This document shows positions 7,198 through 16,077 of a stretch of 51,847 nucleotides of DNA, one piece after another. The DNA comes from Verrucomicrobiota bacterium (GTDB lineage: Bacteria > Verrucomicrobiota > Verrucomicrobiia > Limisphaerales > BJHT01). The stretch lies in contig BJHT01000012.1 of NCBI GenBank assembly GCA_014193395.1, positions 1-51,847 on the forward strand, given 5' to 3'. Made by a program: the position numbers and the translations under genes. Under the pieces are notes generated by a model. It ran no database searches, was not told the origin of the DNA, and saw only the letters and a list, made by a program, of their open reading frames with translations. Numbering within the stretch: the stretch's first letter is position 1; the number at the start of each line of letters is the position of its first letter.

Positions 7198-8346
7198 ATG
7201 AAACCTGAGTTGCTGAAAATTGCGGCGTTGGCGGGCGATGGCATCGGACCGGAGGTCATGCGCGAGGCGCTCAAAGTCCTCGGCGCGGTCGAGAAGAAAT
7301 TCCACCTGCACCTCTCCATCACCGCGGCGCCCGTGGGCTGGGCGGGCATCGACGCCGCGGGCCAGGCGCTGCCGGACGCCACGCTGGCGCTGTGCAAATT
7401 GTCCGACGCCATCCTCTTCGGCTCCGTCGGCCTGCCCGACCGCGACCCGACGATTCCGAAAGAGCAGCGGCCCGAGCGCGCGGCGCTGCTGCGCATTCGC
7501 AAGGAGTTCGGCCTCTTCGCCAACCTCCGCCCCGTGCAGCTCCCCAAGGCCCTCGCGCACGCCTGCCCGCTGCGCCCCGAGCGCCAGGGTGACGGCATCG
7601 ACATTCTCGTCGTGCGCGAACTGACCGGCGGCATGTATTTCGGCCAGCCGAAAAAAACCGAGGTCATCGCCGTGCCTGACGCGCAGGATGGCAACCTGCA
7701 TCCCGCGATGCGCGCCATCGACACGATGGTTTACACCACGCCCGAGATCGAACGCATCGCGCACGTCGCGTTCCAGGCCGCGCGCTTGCGCCGCAAGAAA
7801 GTGACCAGCATCGACAAGGCGAACGTGCTCGAAAACGGCGTGCTCTGGCGCGACGTCGTCACCCGCGTCGCCAAGGCGTATCCCGACGTGGCGCTCGAAC
7901 ACATGTTCGTGGACAACGGCGCGATGCAGCTCGTGCTGCGGCCCACGCAGTTCGATGTGCTGCTGTGCGAAAACATGTTCGGCGACATCCTCAGCGATGA
8001 AGCGGCGGCCCTTGCCGGTTCGCTCGGCATGTTGCCCAGCGCGAGCCTCGGCGCGACCAGCGGCGAGCGGACCTTCGGATTCTTCGAGCCGGCCGGCGGC
8101 ACCGCGCCCGACATCGCGGGCAAGGACCTGGCCAATCCCATCGCGCAGATTCTCTCCGTCGCGCTCATGTTCCGCTACAGCTTCGGCCGCAACGACGTCG
8201 CCCTGGCGATCGAAGCCGCCGTCGGCAAAACCATCGCCGCCGGCCTGCGCACCGGCGACATCTTCAGCGCCGCCGAAACCGGCGCCCGCAAAGTCGGCAC
8301 CCGTGAAATGGGCGACGCGATCACCGCCGCCGTGGCCGCAGGCTGA
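7198..8346 (+). CDS. leuB: 3-isopropylmalate dehydrogenase
   Basis: A 382-residue cytoplasmic enzyme that oxidises and decarboxylates 3-isopropylmalate with NAD+ in leucine synthesis. The beta-decarboxylating dehydrogenase signature is complete: GDGIGPEV at 13-20, RIRKEFGLFANLRP near 98-110 (substrate arginines), RELTGGMYFG near 139, DKANVL near 203, MFVDN near 234, and the metal-binding FGDILSDEAA near 259-268, followed by FEPAGGTAPDIAGKD. The ATG at 7198 is used because it sits directly before the conserved start of the fold; the upstream frame is open only through repeats. No leuA, leuC or leuD is in the window, so the leucine genes are dispersed. Confidence 0.95.
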   Translation: MKPELLKIAALAGDGIGPEVMREALKVLGAVEKKFHLHLSITAAPVGWAGIDAAGQALPDATLALCKLSDAILFGSVGLPDRDPTIPKEQRPERAALLRIRKEFGLFANLRPVQLPKALAHACPLRPERQGDGIDILVVRELTGGMYFGQPKKTEVIAVPDAQDGNLHPAMRAIDTMVYTTPEIERIAHVAFQAARLRRKKVTSIDKANVLENGVLWRDVVTRVAKAYPDVALEHMFVDNGAMQLVLRPTQFDVLLCENMFGDILSDEAAALAGSLGMLPSASLGATSGERTFGFFEPAGGTAPDIAGKDLANPIAQILSVALMFRYSFGRNDVALAIEAAVGKTIAAGLRTGDIFSAAETGARKVGTREMGDAITAAVAAG

Positions 8347-8355
8347 CCCCATCCC

Positions 8356-8388
8356 GGTAGGGACGCGCTGCCGCGCGTCCGTAACCTT
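8356..8388. repeat. GGTAGGGACGCGCTG...GCGCGTCCGTAACC repeat
   Basis: A short palindromic unit after leuB, matched at 12195-12228. Further on, at 8494-8524, TTTGCGTTCTTTGCGGCC matches (inverted) the CCGCAAAGAACGCAA sequence at 11995-12020. Confidence 0.75.
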
Positions 8389-8541
8389 CCCCCCCGCCGC
8401 GGCGTTCGGCTGCAACCGACGTCGTCGCAAATCCCCACGCGTCCGGACGGGGACAGGTCAGGACCGCCCGCGCGCCAGCGGTCGCATCCCGCCCCTTTTT
8501 GCGCCCCTTTGCGTTCTTTGCGGCCATCACCCCCGTCCGCT

Positions 8542-11436
8542 TCACGTCCCGCCGCCGGCCGCCTTCCCCGCCTTCCCAAACACCTCGTCATTGTCCGGCA
8601 GCAACGCCGACACCAGCGCCTGGAACCACGCTTCCACGTTCGCGGGCTTCCCGCCGTCGATCAGTTCCTCCGTGAAAAAGCTCTCCGCCGCCGCCTCGCC
8701 CAACGCTCGATACGCCTCGAACTGCCCCTCCTCGTAAATCTGATCGCCGGTCGATTCGTGCGGAAAATCCGGGTGCTGTCGTTTGTAATCCATCACGTAG
8801 CCCGGCGCGTAACCGATCATCGCCAGCTTGAGGTACAGCATCCAGCCCCACTCGGCCTCACCGGGCTTGCGCGCGCGCCGGGCCGCTTCATCCGCCGGCG
8901 GACGGTAATCAATCTTCACCATCACCCCGTAGGCGCGGCTGTAGCCGTTGGTGTGCAACTTCAGGTCCTCGATGTCGTAGTGCATCTTGATGCCCAGATC
9001 GATCGCCGCATACCGCTCCAGCCGCATCAAGTCCTCGCACTCCATCCCCGGCTCCTGCCCGCCGTCCACGCACACGATGAACTTGCACTTGCGCCGCAAC
9101 AGTTCGTACACGGCGAGATTCTCGATATGCCCGCCATCGGACAGGTTCAGGAAATGCCGGCCCTCATCCATCTGCATCGCGAACATCTCGCGAAACAAGA
9201 GCAACGGTCCCGGTCCGTTCATCTTGGTCGCCTTCTCGGTGCCGAGGCGCGGATGCCGCAGCCAGTAGCCCAGCCGCACGTTCGCCAACGTCAGCACCAG
9301 GCGCAGCGAATTGGGAGTCTGCCAGCCCATGTTCGAGGACGCCGCCGCGCCGGAAATCGCCATCGCCGTCCCCAGATTTAGATGCGGATCGGCGGCCTCC
9401 AGATCCGCCGTCGGATAATAACCGCACATCGGACTGCCGCAGAAATCCTTGCTGAACACGAAGAAATCCCCGTTGCGCCCCCGCAATTCGCGCTCCTCGC
9501 TCGACGGCAGATTCACCGTCGTGTTGATGAGATGATACGGCGCGACGCCGGTCTTGTTCAGTTCCGAAAGCTTCAGGCGATTCACCGGCTCCACCTCGAT
9601 GGCCGGCAGGTCACGCGATTCGTCCGTCACCTTGCGCGGCCGGATCAGATAACACTCGGCCAGCCGGTCCCGGTAATAGCCGTGCGGCGAATACGCGTTG
9701 ACGTCCACGAACCACCAGCTCCAAAGCACCATCACCGCCGTGGTTCCGAGCACATACCCCCAGTGCCATTGGTCAGCCGGTTCCGCGAACATCAGCCGAT
9801 ACCCGACGCCGTAGAAGACGAACAAATAAAGCAACGGCCCCGCCAGAATCAGCAGTTTCCCCAGCAGCCGGCCGAGCCGTCCGCCGACGTCCGCCTTGGT
9901 CGCCAGCACGCCCAGCAGCGCCGTCAGCGACAAGCCCAGCAGCGCGCTGAGCTGTTCGATCTTCGCGCCGAACGCCGTGAAGTTTTCCCAAAACTCCGCC
10001 GTGCGAGCCGCGACGTACAAGCGGAATCCGAACGGTGCCAGCCACGAGGACAACAGCACCACGCTGACACCCAGCAGCACGAGGAAGGCAATCCGCCAGC
10101 GCCGAAAAACGGTGGACTTCCCGTCCTCGCGACTCGCCCAATCGCAGCGCGCCTTGAGCCACGGATACACCAGCGCCGCCGCGCCGGTGAGAACCAGAAA
10201 CCCGGCGAGCACCAGGCTCACCGGCGTATCCCACGCCGGCACCCACGCCCCGCCCTTCTTCACCCAACCCAAATCCCCGAACCAGCCGAACGACTTGAAC
10301 CCCATCGTGATCAACACCACGACCAGCGGCACCGGCAGCAGGATCAGCAGATTGAACAGCACCCCCACCAGCACCATCCCGACGCCGATCACCTTGCCCT
10401 GAAAATCCCCGTCCACGAGATACCGGCTGCGATTGCGCAAATGCCGCAATGGCCGCGGCTCGCGCAGATTCGCACCCGGCGCGAACGTCTCCGCGATCCG
10501 CTCCCCCGTCGCGCCGCCGCGCCCCGCCCCCGGAGCGCCGGCCTCCGGCCCGGCGTGTCGCGCCAGCTTTCCCCCGCGCGCCGGATCGGAGAGCGGCGCT
10601 CCGCCCGCTGTCGCCGCCTTCTTCTCCTCGTCATCACTCCCGAGATACGCGCTCAGGAACGACCCGAAATATCCACCGCCCGACACCGTGCTGAGATAAT
10701 CGAACTCCTTCAGCAACCCCCGCCGCGCGAGCACCTGCGTGATCCCGAGACAGAACGTCGCCGACCGGATCCCGCCGCCGGAAAACGCCAGCGCCGTCGC
10801 ATTCACCACCGGCGCCGTCGAATCAATCCCGCGCCGCCGCCAGATTTCACGCCGCTCCGCCTCGTTGATGCGGCCCCACAGTTCTCTCCGCTTGGCATCC
10901 TCCAGATGCGCGAACCGCACCTGATCGCCGATCCCCGCCACGAGCGGCGCGCCGAGGTTGGCTTTCGGCAGCGGCGCGCATCGCCGCTGCAACTCGCGCA
11001 ATTGCGCCGAGCTCGGCTTGAACCACCAATCCTCGACCTTGCCGCCATCCCGCAGCGCCTCGTACGTCAGCGCATACGCCACCAACCGCGGCTGCAACTC
11101 CCGCAGCTCCTGGCGGAACTGACACCGCACCCACTCATCCTTGAACCGCAACGCCGGCTTGCCCTCCCCATCGCGCCGCTCCCGGTCCTCCGTCATCCAC
11201 CCATGCCAGCGGGCCGTGTACGGCCGCAGCGTCGTGTTCAGCAAATGCAGCGTGAGGTCCATGAACTCCTCGTCCGCCGGATTGGCCGCCATCAATTCCC
11301 GCCCCAGCTTGAACAGTCCGTAAATGCTCGCCGCCGCCGTCTCCTCCTCCCCGCTGCGATGATGCAGCCGCTGCGTGGTGATGCGCGTGGTGAGTTCGAC
11401 CCACAGCGTGTGGGCGGGATTTGGGGTGTCAGGCAT
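8542..11436 (-). CDS. Polytopic patatin-like phospholipase with an N-terminal accessory domain
   Basis: A 964-residue protein. Residues 1-130 form a helical domain (TTRITTQRL ... LNTTLRPYTARWH) that the upstream gene also encodes. The patatin core starts near 213 (ALAFSGGGIRSATFCLG, the oxyanion loop), with the nucleophile elbow STVSGGGYFGSF near 248-258 and the catalytic aspartate in SDGGHIENLAVYELL near 767. Between elbow and aspartate lies a long insert with about six membrane helices (for example the stretch around FNLLILLPVPLVVVLITMGF). This suggests an integral-membrane lipid acyl hydrolase. The start at 11436 is chosen because the frame upstream overlaps the neighbouring gene. Its substrate is unknown. 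Patatins serve as effectors in several bacterial immune systems, but nothing here proves that role. Confidence 0.85.
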   Translation of the reverse strand: MPDTPNPAHTLWVELTTRITTQRLHHRSGEEETAAASIYGLFKLGRELMAANPADEEFMDLTLHLLNTTLRPYTARWHGWMTEDRERRDGEGKPALRFKDEWVRCQFRQELRELQPRLVAYALTYEALRDGGKVEDWWFKPSSAQLRELQRRCAPLPKANLGAPLVAGIGDQVRFAHLEDAKRRELWGRINEAERREIWRRRGIDSTAPVVNATALAFSGGGIRSATFCLGITQVLARRGLLKEFDYLSTVSGGGYFGSFLSAYLGSDDEEKKAATAGGAPLSDPARGGKLARHAGPEAGAPGAGRGGATGERIAETFAPGANLREPRPLRHLRNRSRYLVDGDFQGKVIGVGMVLVGVLFNLLILLPVPLVVVLITMGFKSFGWFGDLGWVKKGGAWVPAWDTPVSLVLAGFLVLTGAAALVYPWLKARCDWASREDGKSTVFRRWRIAFLVLLGVSVVLLSSWLAPFGFRLYVAARTAEFWENFTAFGAKIEQLSALLGLSLTALLGVLATKADVGGRLGRLLGKLLILAGPLLYLFVFYGVGYRLMFAEPADQWHWGYVLGTTAVMVLWSWWFVDVNAYSPHGYYRDRLAECYLIRPRKVTDESRDLPAIEVEPVNRLKLSELNKTGVAPYHLINTTVNLPSSEERELRGRNGDFFVFSKDFCGSPMCGYYPTADLEAADPHLNLGTAMAISGAAASSNMGWQTPNSLRLVLTLANVRLGYWLRHPRLGTEKATKMNGPGPLLLFREMFAMQMDEGRHFLNLSDGGHIENLAVYELLRRKCKFIVCVDGGQEPGMECEDLMRLERYAAIDLGIKMHYDIEDLKLHTNGYSRAYGVMVKIDYRPPADEAARRARKPGEAEWGWMLYLKLAMIGYAPGYVMDYKRQHPDFPHESTGDQIYEEGQFEAYRALGEAAAESFFTEELIDGGKPANVEAWFQALVSALLPDNDEVFGKAGKAAGGGT

Positions 11437-11462
11437 GGCGGGAGAGGTCTCAAAACGACTGA

Positions 11463-11936
11463 TCACTCGCTCGTCAGCCCGGTCAAATCCTCGACGCCCG
11501 CAAGTGCGGCGAGGGCTTGTGTGTAATGGCGGAGCAGCGGCTGGAGCGTGGCGAGTTCGGTGCGGAATTGGGCGCGCTGGGCGGGGTCGGCGAAGGCGCC
11601 GGCGAGGGAGAGCTTGTGCCAGCGGGCGGTGAAGGGGCGGATGATTTGGTTGAGGACGGGGATGGCGAGCTTGGCGAATTCGTTGCTGCCGGGGCCGTGT
11701 TTGCGGAGGATTTCGCGCGTGAGCGGGAAGAGCGCGTGGACGCTGGCAAGCGCGGTTGCTTCGTCGCCGTCCGTGGCCGGGAGCGGTTGGGTGGTGATGC
11801 GGGTGAGGAGTTCGATGTACAGCTCCCACGCGGCGAGGCGATCGGGTTCGGTGGGCGCGAATTCGGCCTCGAGAAAACCGAGGTTTAGTTTCAGACCGGA
11901 CAAGCCCCATTGCCGCAGGAAATCTCCGCGTTTCAT
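11463..11936 (-). CDS. Stand-alone paralogue of the patatin N-terminal domain
   Basis: A 157-residue soluble helical protein starting MKRGDFLRQWGLSGLKLNLG. It resembles residues 5-130 of the downstream patatin protein: LLTRITTQPLP against LTTRITTQRLH, ASVHALFPLTREIL against ASIYGLFKLGRELM, and LNQIIRPFTARWH against LNTTLRPYTARWH. The genes are 26 bp apart on the same strand, so they are probably cotranscribed with this one first. It matches no family I can name. A regulator or partner that pairs with the patatin through homotypic contact is a reasonable inference. Confidence 0.75.
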   Translation of the reverse strand: MKRGDFLRQWGLSGLKLNLGFLEAEFAPTEPDRLAAWELYIELLTRITTQPLPATDGDEATALASVHALFPLTREILRKHGPGSNEFAKLAIPVLNQIIRPFTARWHKLSLAGAFADPAQRAQFRTELATLQPLLRHYTQALAALAGVEDLTGLTSE

Positions 11937-11994
11937 ATTTCGACGAGGGTAGGCAGGAGGCAGGGATTTACAAGGCGGGAGAGGCGGGGCGAAT

Positions 11995-12320
11995 TGCCGC
12001 AAAGAACGCAAGGAAACGCAAAGAGGGGTGCATCGTGGGCCGCGGCGCATCCGGAGTGCGGCCGTCCTCGGCCGCAGCGATGTCCGCCCGCACGGAGGGT
12101 TGGGATTGGCCCGCGTCTTCCCCCGCTCCACCTCGCTGCGCCCGGGGACGGGCGCACTCCGCGGCAGCGCGGCAACGCAGCCCTGCCACGATGCGGTAGG
12201 GACGCGCTGTGCGCGTCCGTGACCTTTCCCCCCGACAGATCACGATCTCGCGGTGCGCTAGCGAATTCCTCCCGCGCTCGGGACGGGGAAATGCAAGGGC
12301 CGCGCGCAACGCGGCCCTAC
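11995..12320. repeat. Repeat-filled gap: CCGCAAAGAACGCAA, GGAGTGCGGCCGTCC and GGTAGGGACGCG units
   Basis: Three units in a row: 11995-12020 (inverted match to 8494-8524); 12053-12160, a 108-bp element with GGAGTGCGGCCGTCC at one end and CGGGGACGGGCGCACTCC at the other, also found at 20862, 22163, 22309 and 30026; and 12195-12320, which starts GGTAGGGACGCGCTG and ends CGCGGCCCTACC. No gene seen between 11937 and 12452. Confidence 0.8.
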
Positions 12321-12452
12321 CACGATGCCACGATGCAACAATTGCCCCGCCCGTCCGCTGTGCTACGCTGCGAACAAAGGCCGGGACGATGCGTGCGCGG
12401 GGTCGCCGCGCGGGCGGGGGATGCCCGGTCGCAACCGTGGAGCAAATTGATT

Positions 12453-13121
12453 ATGAGAAAGCTGATTTTGGCGGGTTTGGCCGCGCTGAGCATTCTGCCG
12501 GCGTCGGCGCAGGCGCAGTGGCTCTCGCCCGATGCGTTCGGCGGGGCCGTGTGGGGCGGGTTGCTCGGGGGCATCATCGGGCACAACAGCGGACGGCGCA
12601 CGGGGGAGGGCATCGCCATCGGGGCGGGCGCGGGGCTTTTGCTCGGCGCGCTGTCCGGCGCAGGCCGCGGTGAATCTGGATACTATCCGAGCTACGGCGC
12701 GACTCCGACCTACGGCTACGGCCCGTCGTATGGCTACGGCTACGAATCCCGCGATTATTACTACCGCCCCAACTACGCCGGCACCGGGGCCGTGCTCGGC
12801 GGCATCGCGGGCGCGGTGATTGGCAACAACTCCGGCCATCGCGGTCTCGAAGGCGCGGCCATCGGCGCGGGCGCGGGCTTGTTGCTCGGCAGCATTGCGG
12901 AACAGCAGGCGCGCCGGCAGGAGGCCGCGCGCACCTACGGTTCCACCCCCGTGCAAGCCACGCCGATCTACCAACCGCCCGCGCCCTACTACTCGACGAT
13001 CCCGAACGCCCCCGCCGTGCCCAACGCCCCGGTCGTTCCGCCCGCGCCGCAGCATTCCACGGTCGTGAATCCCTACCCGGCCAGCCCCATGTCGCGCGCG
13101 AATTCGCTTTTCGGTCGTTGA
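12453..13121 (+). CDS. Secreted glycine-zipper protein with two zipper blocks
   Basis: A 222-residue exported protein with a Sec signal peptide (MRKLILAGLAALSILPASAQA). Two near-identical glycine-zipper blocks follow: about 30-68 (GGLLGGIIGHNSGRR ... IGAGAGLLLGAL) and 110-148 (GGIAGAVIGNNSGHR ... IGAGAGLLLGSI), separated by a Tyr/Gly-rich spacer, with a Pro/Tyr-rich C-terminal tail. Glycine-zipper domains insert in or pack against membranes, often the outer membrane. The internal duplication is clear. It comes 39 bp before an LpoB-like gene, so an envelope role is likely. The ATG at 12453 is the one that yields the signal peptide. Confidence 0.85.
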   Translation: MRKLILAGLAALSILPASAQAQWLSPDAFGGAVWGGLLGGIIGHNSGRRTGEGIAIGAGAGLLLGALSGAGRGESGYYPSYGATPTYGYGPSYGYGYESRDYYYRPNYAGTGAVLGGIAGAVIGNNSGHRGLEGAAIGAGAGLLLGSIAEQQARRQEAARTYGSTPVQATPIYQPPAPYYSTIPNAPAVPNAPVVPPAPQHSTVVNPYPASPMSRANSLFGR

Positions 13122-13160
13122 ATCTCGCCGCGCCCGCCGTTATCCATCGCTCCGCGAATT

Positions 13161-13796
13161 ATGAAACTTGAACTCTTGAAACTCACCGTCCCCGTGTCCG
13201 CGCTTGCGCTCGCCGCCCTGTTCTCGGGCTGTGCTTCGTCTGGCGTCAAAAACCCCTCCGGCATCGCCGTCACCGAGATGCGCGCCGACGAACGCGGCTT
13301 CGTCGCCGGCACGGGCATCGAGTCGCAGGACCTCGTCGCCGTCACCGACAAGATGGCCCGCAGCATCCTGAGCACGCCGGAAATCGCCAATGCCACCGGG
13401 CGTCCCGTGATTGTCCTCGATCCCGTGATCAATGAAACCCGCTTCGCCGTGAACAAGGACATCTTCCTCACGCGCATCCGCACCGAGCTGAACAGCAAGG
13501 CCAGGGGCCGCGTGGTGTTCCTCGCGCGCAACCGCATGCCCGCGCTCGAACGCGAGCGCGATCTCAAGCAGTCCGGCGCGGTCACCAGCAGCAGCGACGC
13601 TCGCGTCGTCGAGTTCAAGGGCGCGGACTTTTTCCTCACCGGCAAGCTCCAAGGCCTCTCGACGCGCAGCGCCAAGGGCACCAGCGATTACATCCTCTAC
13701 AGCTTCCAGCTCATCGACGCCCGCACGAGCGTGATCGTCTGGGAAGACGCCTCGGAAATCAAAAAGCAGGGCCTCGAGGACGCCGCGTATCGCTGA
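13161..13796 (+). CDS. LpoB-like lipoprotein (penicillin-binding protein activator family)
   Basis: A 211-residue lipoprotein. The lipobox FSGC places the lipidated cysteine at residue 24. The body (PVIVLDPVINETRFAVNKDI, FLTRIRTELN, then ADFFLTGKLQGLST and YILYSFQLIDARTSVIVWED) matches the LpoB/CsgG-like fold. In Enterobacteria LpoB crosses the periplasm to activate PBP1b; the same role here is by family only. The TPR lipoprotein and a YcfL-like lipoprotein follow, as in gammaproteobacterial ycfL-lpoB type clusters. A repeat of about 150 bp separates it from the next gene. Confidence 0.8.
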   Translation: MKLELLKLTVPVSALALAALFSGCASSGVKNPSGIAVTEMRADERGFVAGTGIESQDLVAVTDKMARSILSTPEIANATGRPVIVLDPVINETRFAVNKDIFLTRIRTELNSKARGRVVFLARNRMPALERERDLKQSGAVTSSSDARVVEFKGADFFLTGKLQGLSTRSAKGTSDYILYSFQLIDARTSVIVWEDASEIKKQGLEDAAYR

Positions 13797-13847
13797 GCTG
13801 CGACGACGCAGTCGAGCCGATGTTGATGGACGACCGAGACGCGATGG

Positions 13848-13999
13848 ACACAAAGCAGCGAAGCCCCAGCCGAAGCGGAGCGCGACCGGTCCCCGGTCGC
13901 AGCGGCAACATCAAAGCCGGGCCGTTTGGAGTTGCGTGCGCCTTCGCGGGGTCGGAGCCGCTGCGGGCGGGGACCGCCCGCGCTCCGCTGCGGCCACCG
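13848..13999. repeat. GACCGGTCCCCGGTCGC / GCGGGCGGGGACCGCCCGC repeat
   Basis: Left part: AAGCGGAGCGCGACCGGTCC and CCGGTCGCAGCGGCAACATC. Right part: GCTGCGGGCGGGGACCGCCC. The copy at 16964-17185 is colinear with it, including a leading CCGAGACACGATG-like stretch. It interrupts the lipoprotein gene cluster. Confidence 0.85.
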
Positions 14000-14059
14000 A
14001 GTCGCCTTCCCTTTGCTTCGTCTGCGCCCTTCGCGTGAGGCTCGACTCCGAAAACTAGG

Positions 14060-15181
14060 ATGAAACTCTTCCCCCGTCTCGCCTCGGTGGCGCTGTGCGG
14101 CCTGCTGCTCGGCTGCTCGACCACGTCCGCGACCAAAAGCGGCGGCGGTGCGTCCCCGCGCGACAAGGACAAGGTCCTCTCGCAATACCGCAAGGCCGCC
14201 GCTGCGCTGCGCGCAAACAATTTCGCCCAGGCGAAAACACTCCTCGACGACGCGATCCTCACCATCAGCGGCGTGCCCGCGAAAGATCCCGAGGCCCGCC
14301 GCGCGCGCGGATTTTTCAACGAAGAATCCTCCAAGATTTACTTCGGCGAACCTTACGAGCGCGTGATGGCCTACTTTTATCGCGGCGTGCTCTACTGGAT
14401 GGATGGCGAACCGGACAATGCCCGCGCGTGTTTCCGCAACGGCCAGTTCCTCGACAGCGACGCGCAGAACCAGCAGTTCGCCGGTGACTACGCGATCCTC
14501 GATTACCTCGACGGCCTCGCCAGCGCAAAGCTCGGCGGCGACGGCGCGGACGCCTGGCAGCGTGCCCGCGCCAACGCCAAGCACGGCACGCCGCCCGCCT
14601 ACGACCCGCAGGCGAACGTGCTGTTCTTCCTCCAGTTCGGTTACGGCCCGACCAAGTTCGCCGGTGGCCAATACGGCGAGACGCTGGTCTATCGCGACGG
14701 CTATTCCGAAGCCTACTCCGCGCGCATCACCCTCGGCGGCGTCACGCATCGCGCCGATATTTTCGACGACCTTACGTTTCAGGCGCACACCCGCGGCGGG
14801 CGCGTGATGGACAAAATCTTGGCGAACAAAGCCGCCTTCAAGGGCACGACTGACGCCCTCGGCGACGCCTCGCTCCTCAGTGGCCTCGTCCTCACGCAGA
14901 GCCGCGACCGCACGGTCCGCACGGCCGGGGTGGGCGTGGCGCTCTTTGGCGTTTTGAACAAGGTCGTCTCCAGCGCCACCACGCCGCGCGCCGACACGCG
15001 GAGCTGGGACAATCTCCCGCAATTCCTCAGTTTCGCCGCGCTCGCCGTGCCGCCGGGGCGTCACAACGCGACCGTCGAATTTCTCGATTCCCGCGGCCAG
15101 CCGGTTGCGCGCCTGACCAAGAACATCGTCGTCGAAGTCGCGCCCGGACGTGACACCGTCGTCTTTCTCAGCGATAGATAA
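14060..15181 (+). CDS. TPR-type lipoprotein, COG3014-like
   Basis: A 373-residue lipoprotein with lipobox LLLGC (lipidated Cys19). Residues about 38-160 are TPR-like helices (YRKAAAALRANNFAQAKTLL; YFYRGVLYWMDGEPDNARACF). The C-terminal half is beta-rich with hydrophobic stretches (TAGVGVALFGVLNKVV) and ends in an AVPPGRHNATVEF strand motif. Its resemblance to the COG3014 group, which occurs beside LpoB and YcfL relatives in other bacteria, is from memory and should be confirmed. It is 16 bp from the following gene, so the two are cotranscribed. Likely an envelope assembly role. Confidence 0.7.
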   Translation: MKLFPRLASVALCGLLLGCSTTSATKSGGGASPRDKDKVLSQYRKAAAALRANNFAQAKTLLDDAILTISGVPAKDPEARRARGFFNEESSKIYFGEPYERVMAYFYRGVLYWMDGEPDNARACFRNGQFLDSDAQNQQFAGDYAILDYLDGLASAKLGGDGADAWQRARANAKHGTPPAYDPQANVLFFLQFGYGPTKFAGGQYGETLVYRDGYSEAYSARITLGGVTHRADIFDDLTFQAHTRGGRVMDKILANKAAFKGTTDALGDASLLSGLVLTQSRDRTVRTAGVGVALFGVLNKVVSSATTPRADTRSWDNLPQFLSFAALAVPPGRHNATVEFLDSRGQPVARLTKNIVVEVAPGRDTVVFLSDR

Positions 15182-15197
15182 TCCAACCTCACAGCCT

Positions 15198-15611
15198 ATG
15201 AAAAACCTCACCCTCTCCCTCGCGCTCCTGACCCTCGGCCTTGGCCTCGGGGCCGGTTGCGGCGGCGGCGCTTATCTGCCGAAGAACACCACCAAGTACG
15301 ATCTCGAGAACCGCGAGAAGCTCGTCCTGCTCGACGCCCGCGTGCAGCGTTCGGTCACCTGCTCCGGCATCCAGGAACGCGTGCTCGAGGACGGCCGGCT
15401 CGAAATCGCCGCCAACATTCGCAACCGCGAAGGCCGCCGCATCCAGGTCCAGATCGGCTGCGTTTTCAAAGACGCCAACGGGTTTCCCACCGGCGACGAA
15501 TCGCCGTTCCAGACGCTCATCCTGACCGAGAACGCGCAGGAAGCCGTGAAGTTCACCTCGCTCAACAACCTCGCCAAGAAATACACCATCCGCATCCGCG
15601 AGGCGCACTGA
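15198..15611 (+). CDS. YcfL-like lipoprotein (DUF1425-type)
   Basis: A 137-residue lipoprotein with the lipobox GAGC (Cys21). The mature part is a small beta-sandwich type sequence: RVQRSVTCSGIQERVLEDGR, LEIAANIRNREGRRIQVQIG and a Phe-rich end strand, which fits the YcfL/DUF1425 pattern. Its place beside LpoB-like and TPR lipoproteins supports that call. It probably acts in the same envelope complex as its two upstream neighbours. Confidence 0.7.
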   Translation: MKNLTLSLALLTLGLGLGAGCGGGAYLPKNTTKYDLENREKLVLLDARVQRSVTCSGIQERVLEDGRLEIAANIRNREGRRIQVQIGCVFKDANGFPTGDESPFQTLILTENAQEAVKFTSLNNLAKKYTIRIREAH

Positions 15612-15634
15612 GCGGCGGCGTCCGGCGTGCCCGT

Positions 15635-15754
15635 GTAGCGCAGGTTTCCAAACCTGCTGTGTCGCCGACTTCCAAGTCGGCAGCGTGTCGGCCTCGCCGG
15701 ACGCGTTGCGGGTTTGGAAACCCGCGATACAGCAGGCTTGGAAGCCTGCGCTAC
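15635..15754. repeat. GTAGCGCAGGTTTCCAAACC element with inverted termini, full copy
   Basis: Starts GTAGCGCAGGTTTCCAAACC and ends GGCTTGGAAGCCTGCGCTAC. The centre holds GCCGACTTCCAAGTCGGC and GGGTTTGGAAACCC palindromes. Further copies lie at 22430-22585 (full) and 3959-4028 (partial). Confidence 0.9.
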
Positions 15755-15889
15755 AAAATGACCATGAAATTTTCAGGCTGGCCGTTTCCATTCGGTTGGA
15801 ATGGGACAGAAAACCGCAGAGATTCGATGAGCACCGGGAAAAACGGGGGACGACGCCGGCACCCGAAAGTCACCAATCAGTGAACGCTG

Positions 15890-16010
15890 TTCGACCAGCG
15901 AGTGCTTGGTTTTCTCTGTGCTCATCGCGTCGCTGCGGTCCAAAAAATTCGGTTCGACTGAATGGTTGCAGTTCAATCATCCGTGTCCATCCGTGGTTAA
16001 AAATTCGCTG
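15890..16010. repeat. Dispersed CTCTGTGCTCATCGCG and CATCCGTGGTTAAAA type sequences
   Basis: TTTTCTCTGTGCTCATCGCG, GGTTCGACTGAATGGTTGC and TCCGTGTCCATCCGTGGTTA recur in pieces at 4117-4137, 16964-16985 (inverted), 17150-17180 and 36385-36425. No gene is seen between 15612 and 16077. A small stem (CCCTCGCC...GGCGAGGG) at 16030-16050 precedes the next gene's ribosome-binding site. Confidence 0.65.
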
Positions 16011-16077
16011 CTCTGATTCAAGCTCAACGCCCTCGCCCGTGCGGCGAGGGCCAACCTTCTACCCGAAAGGAAAGCCG

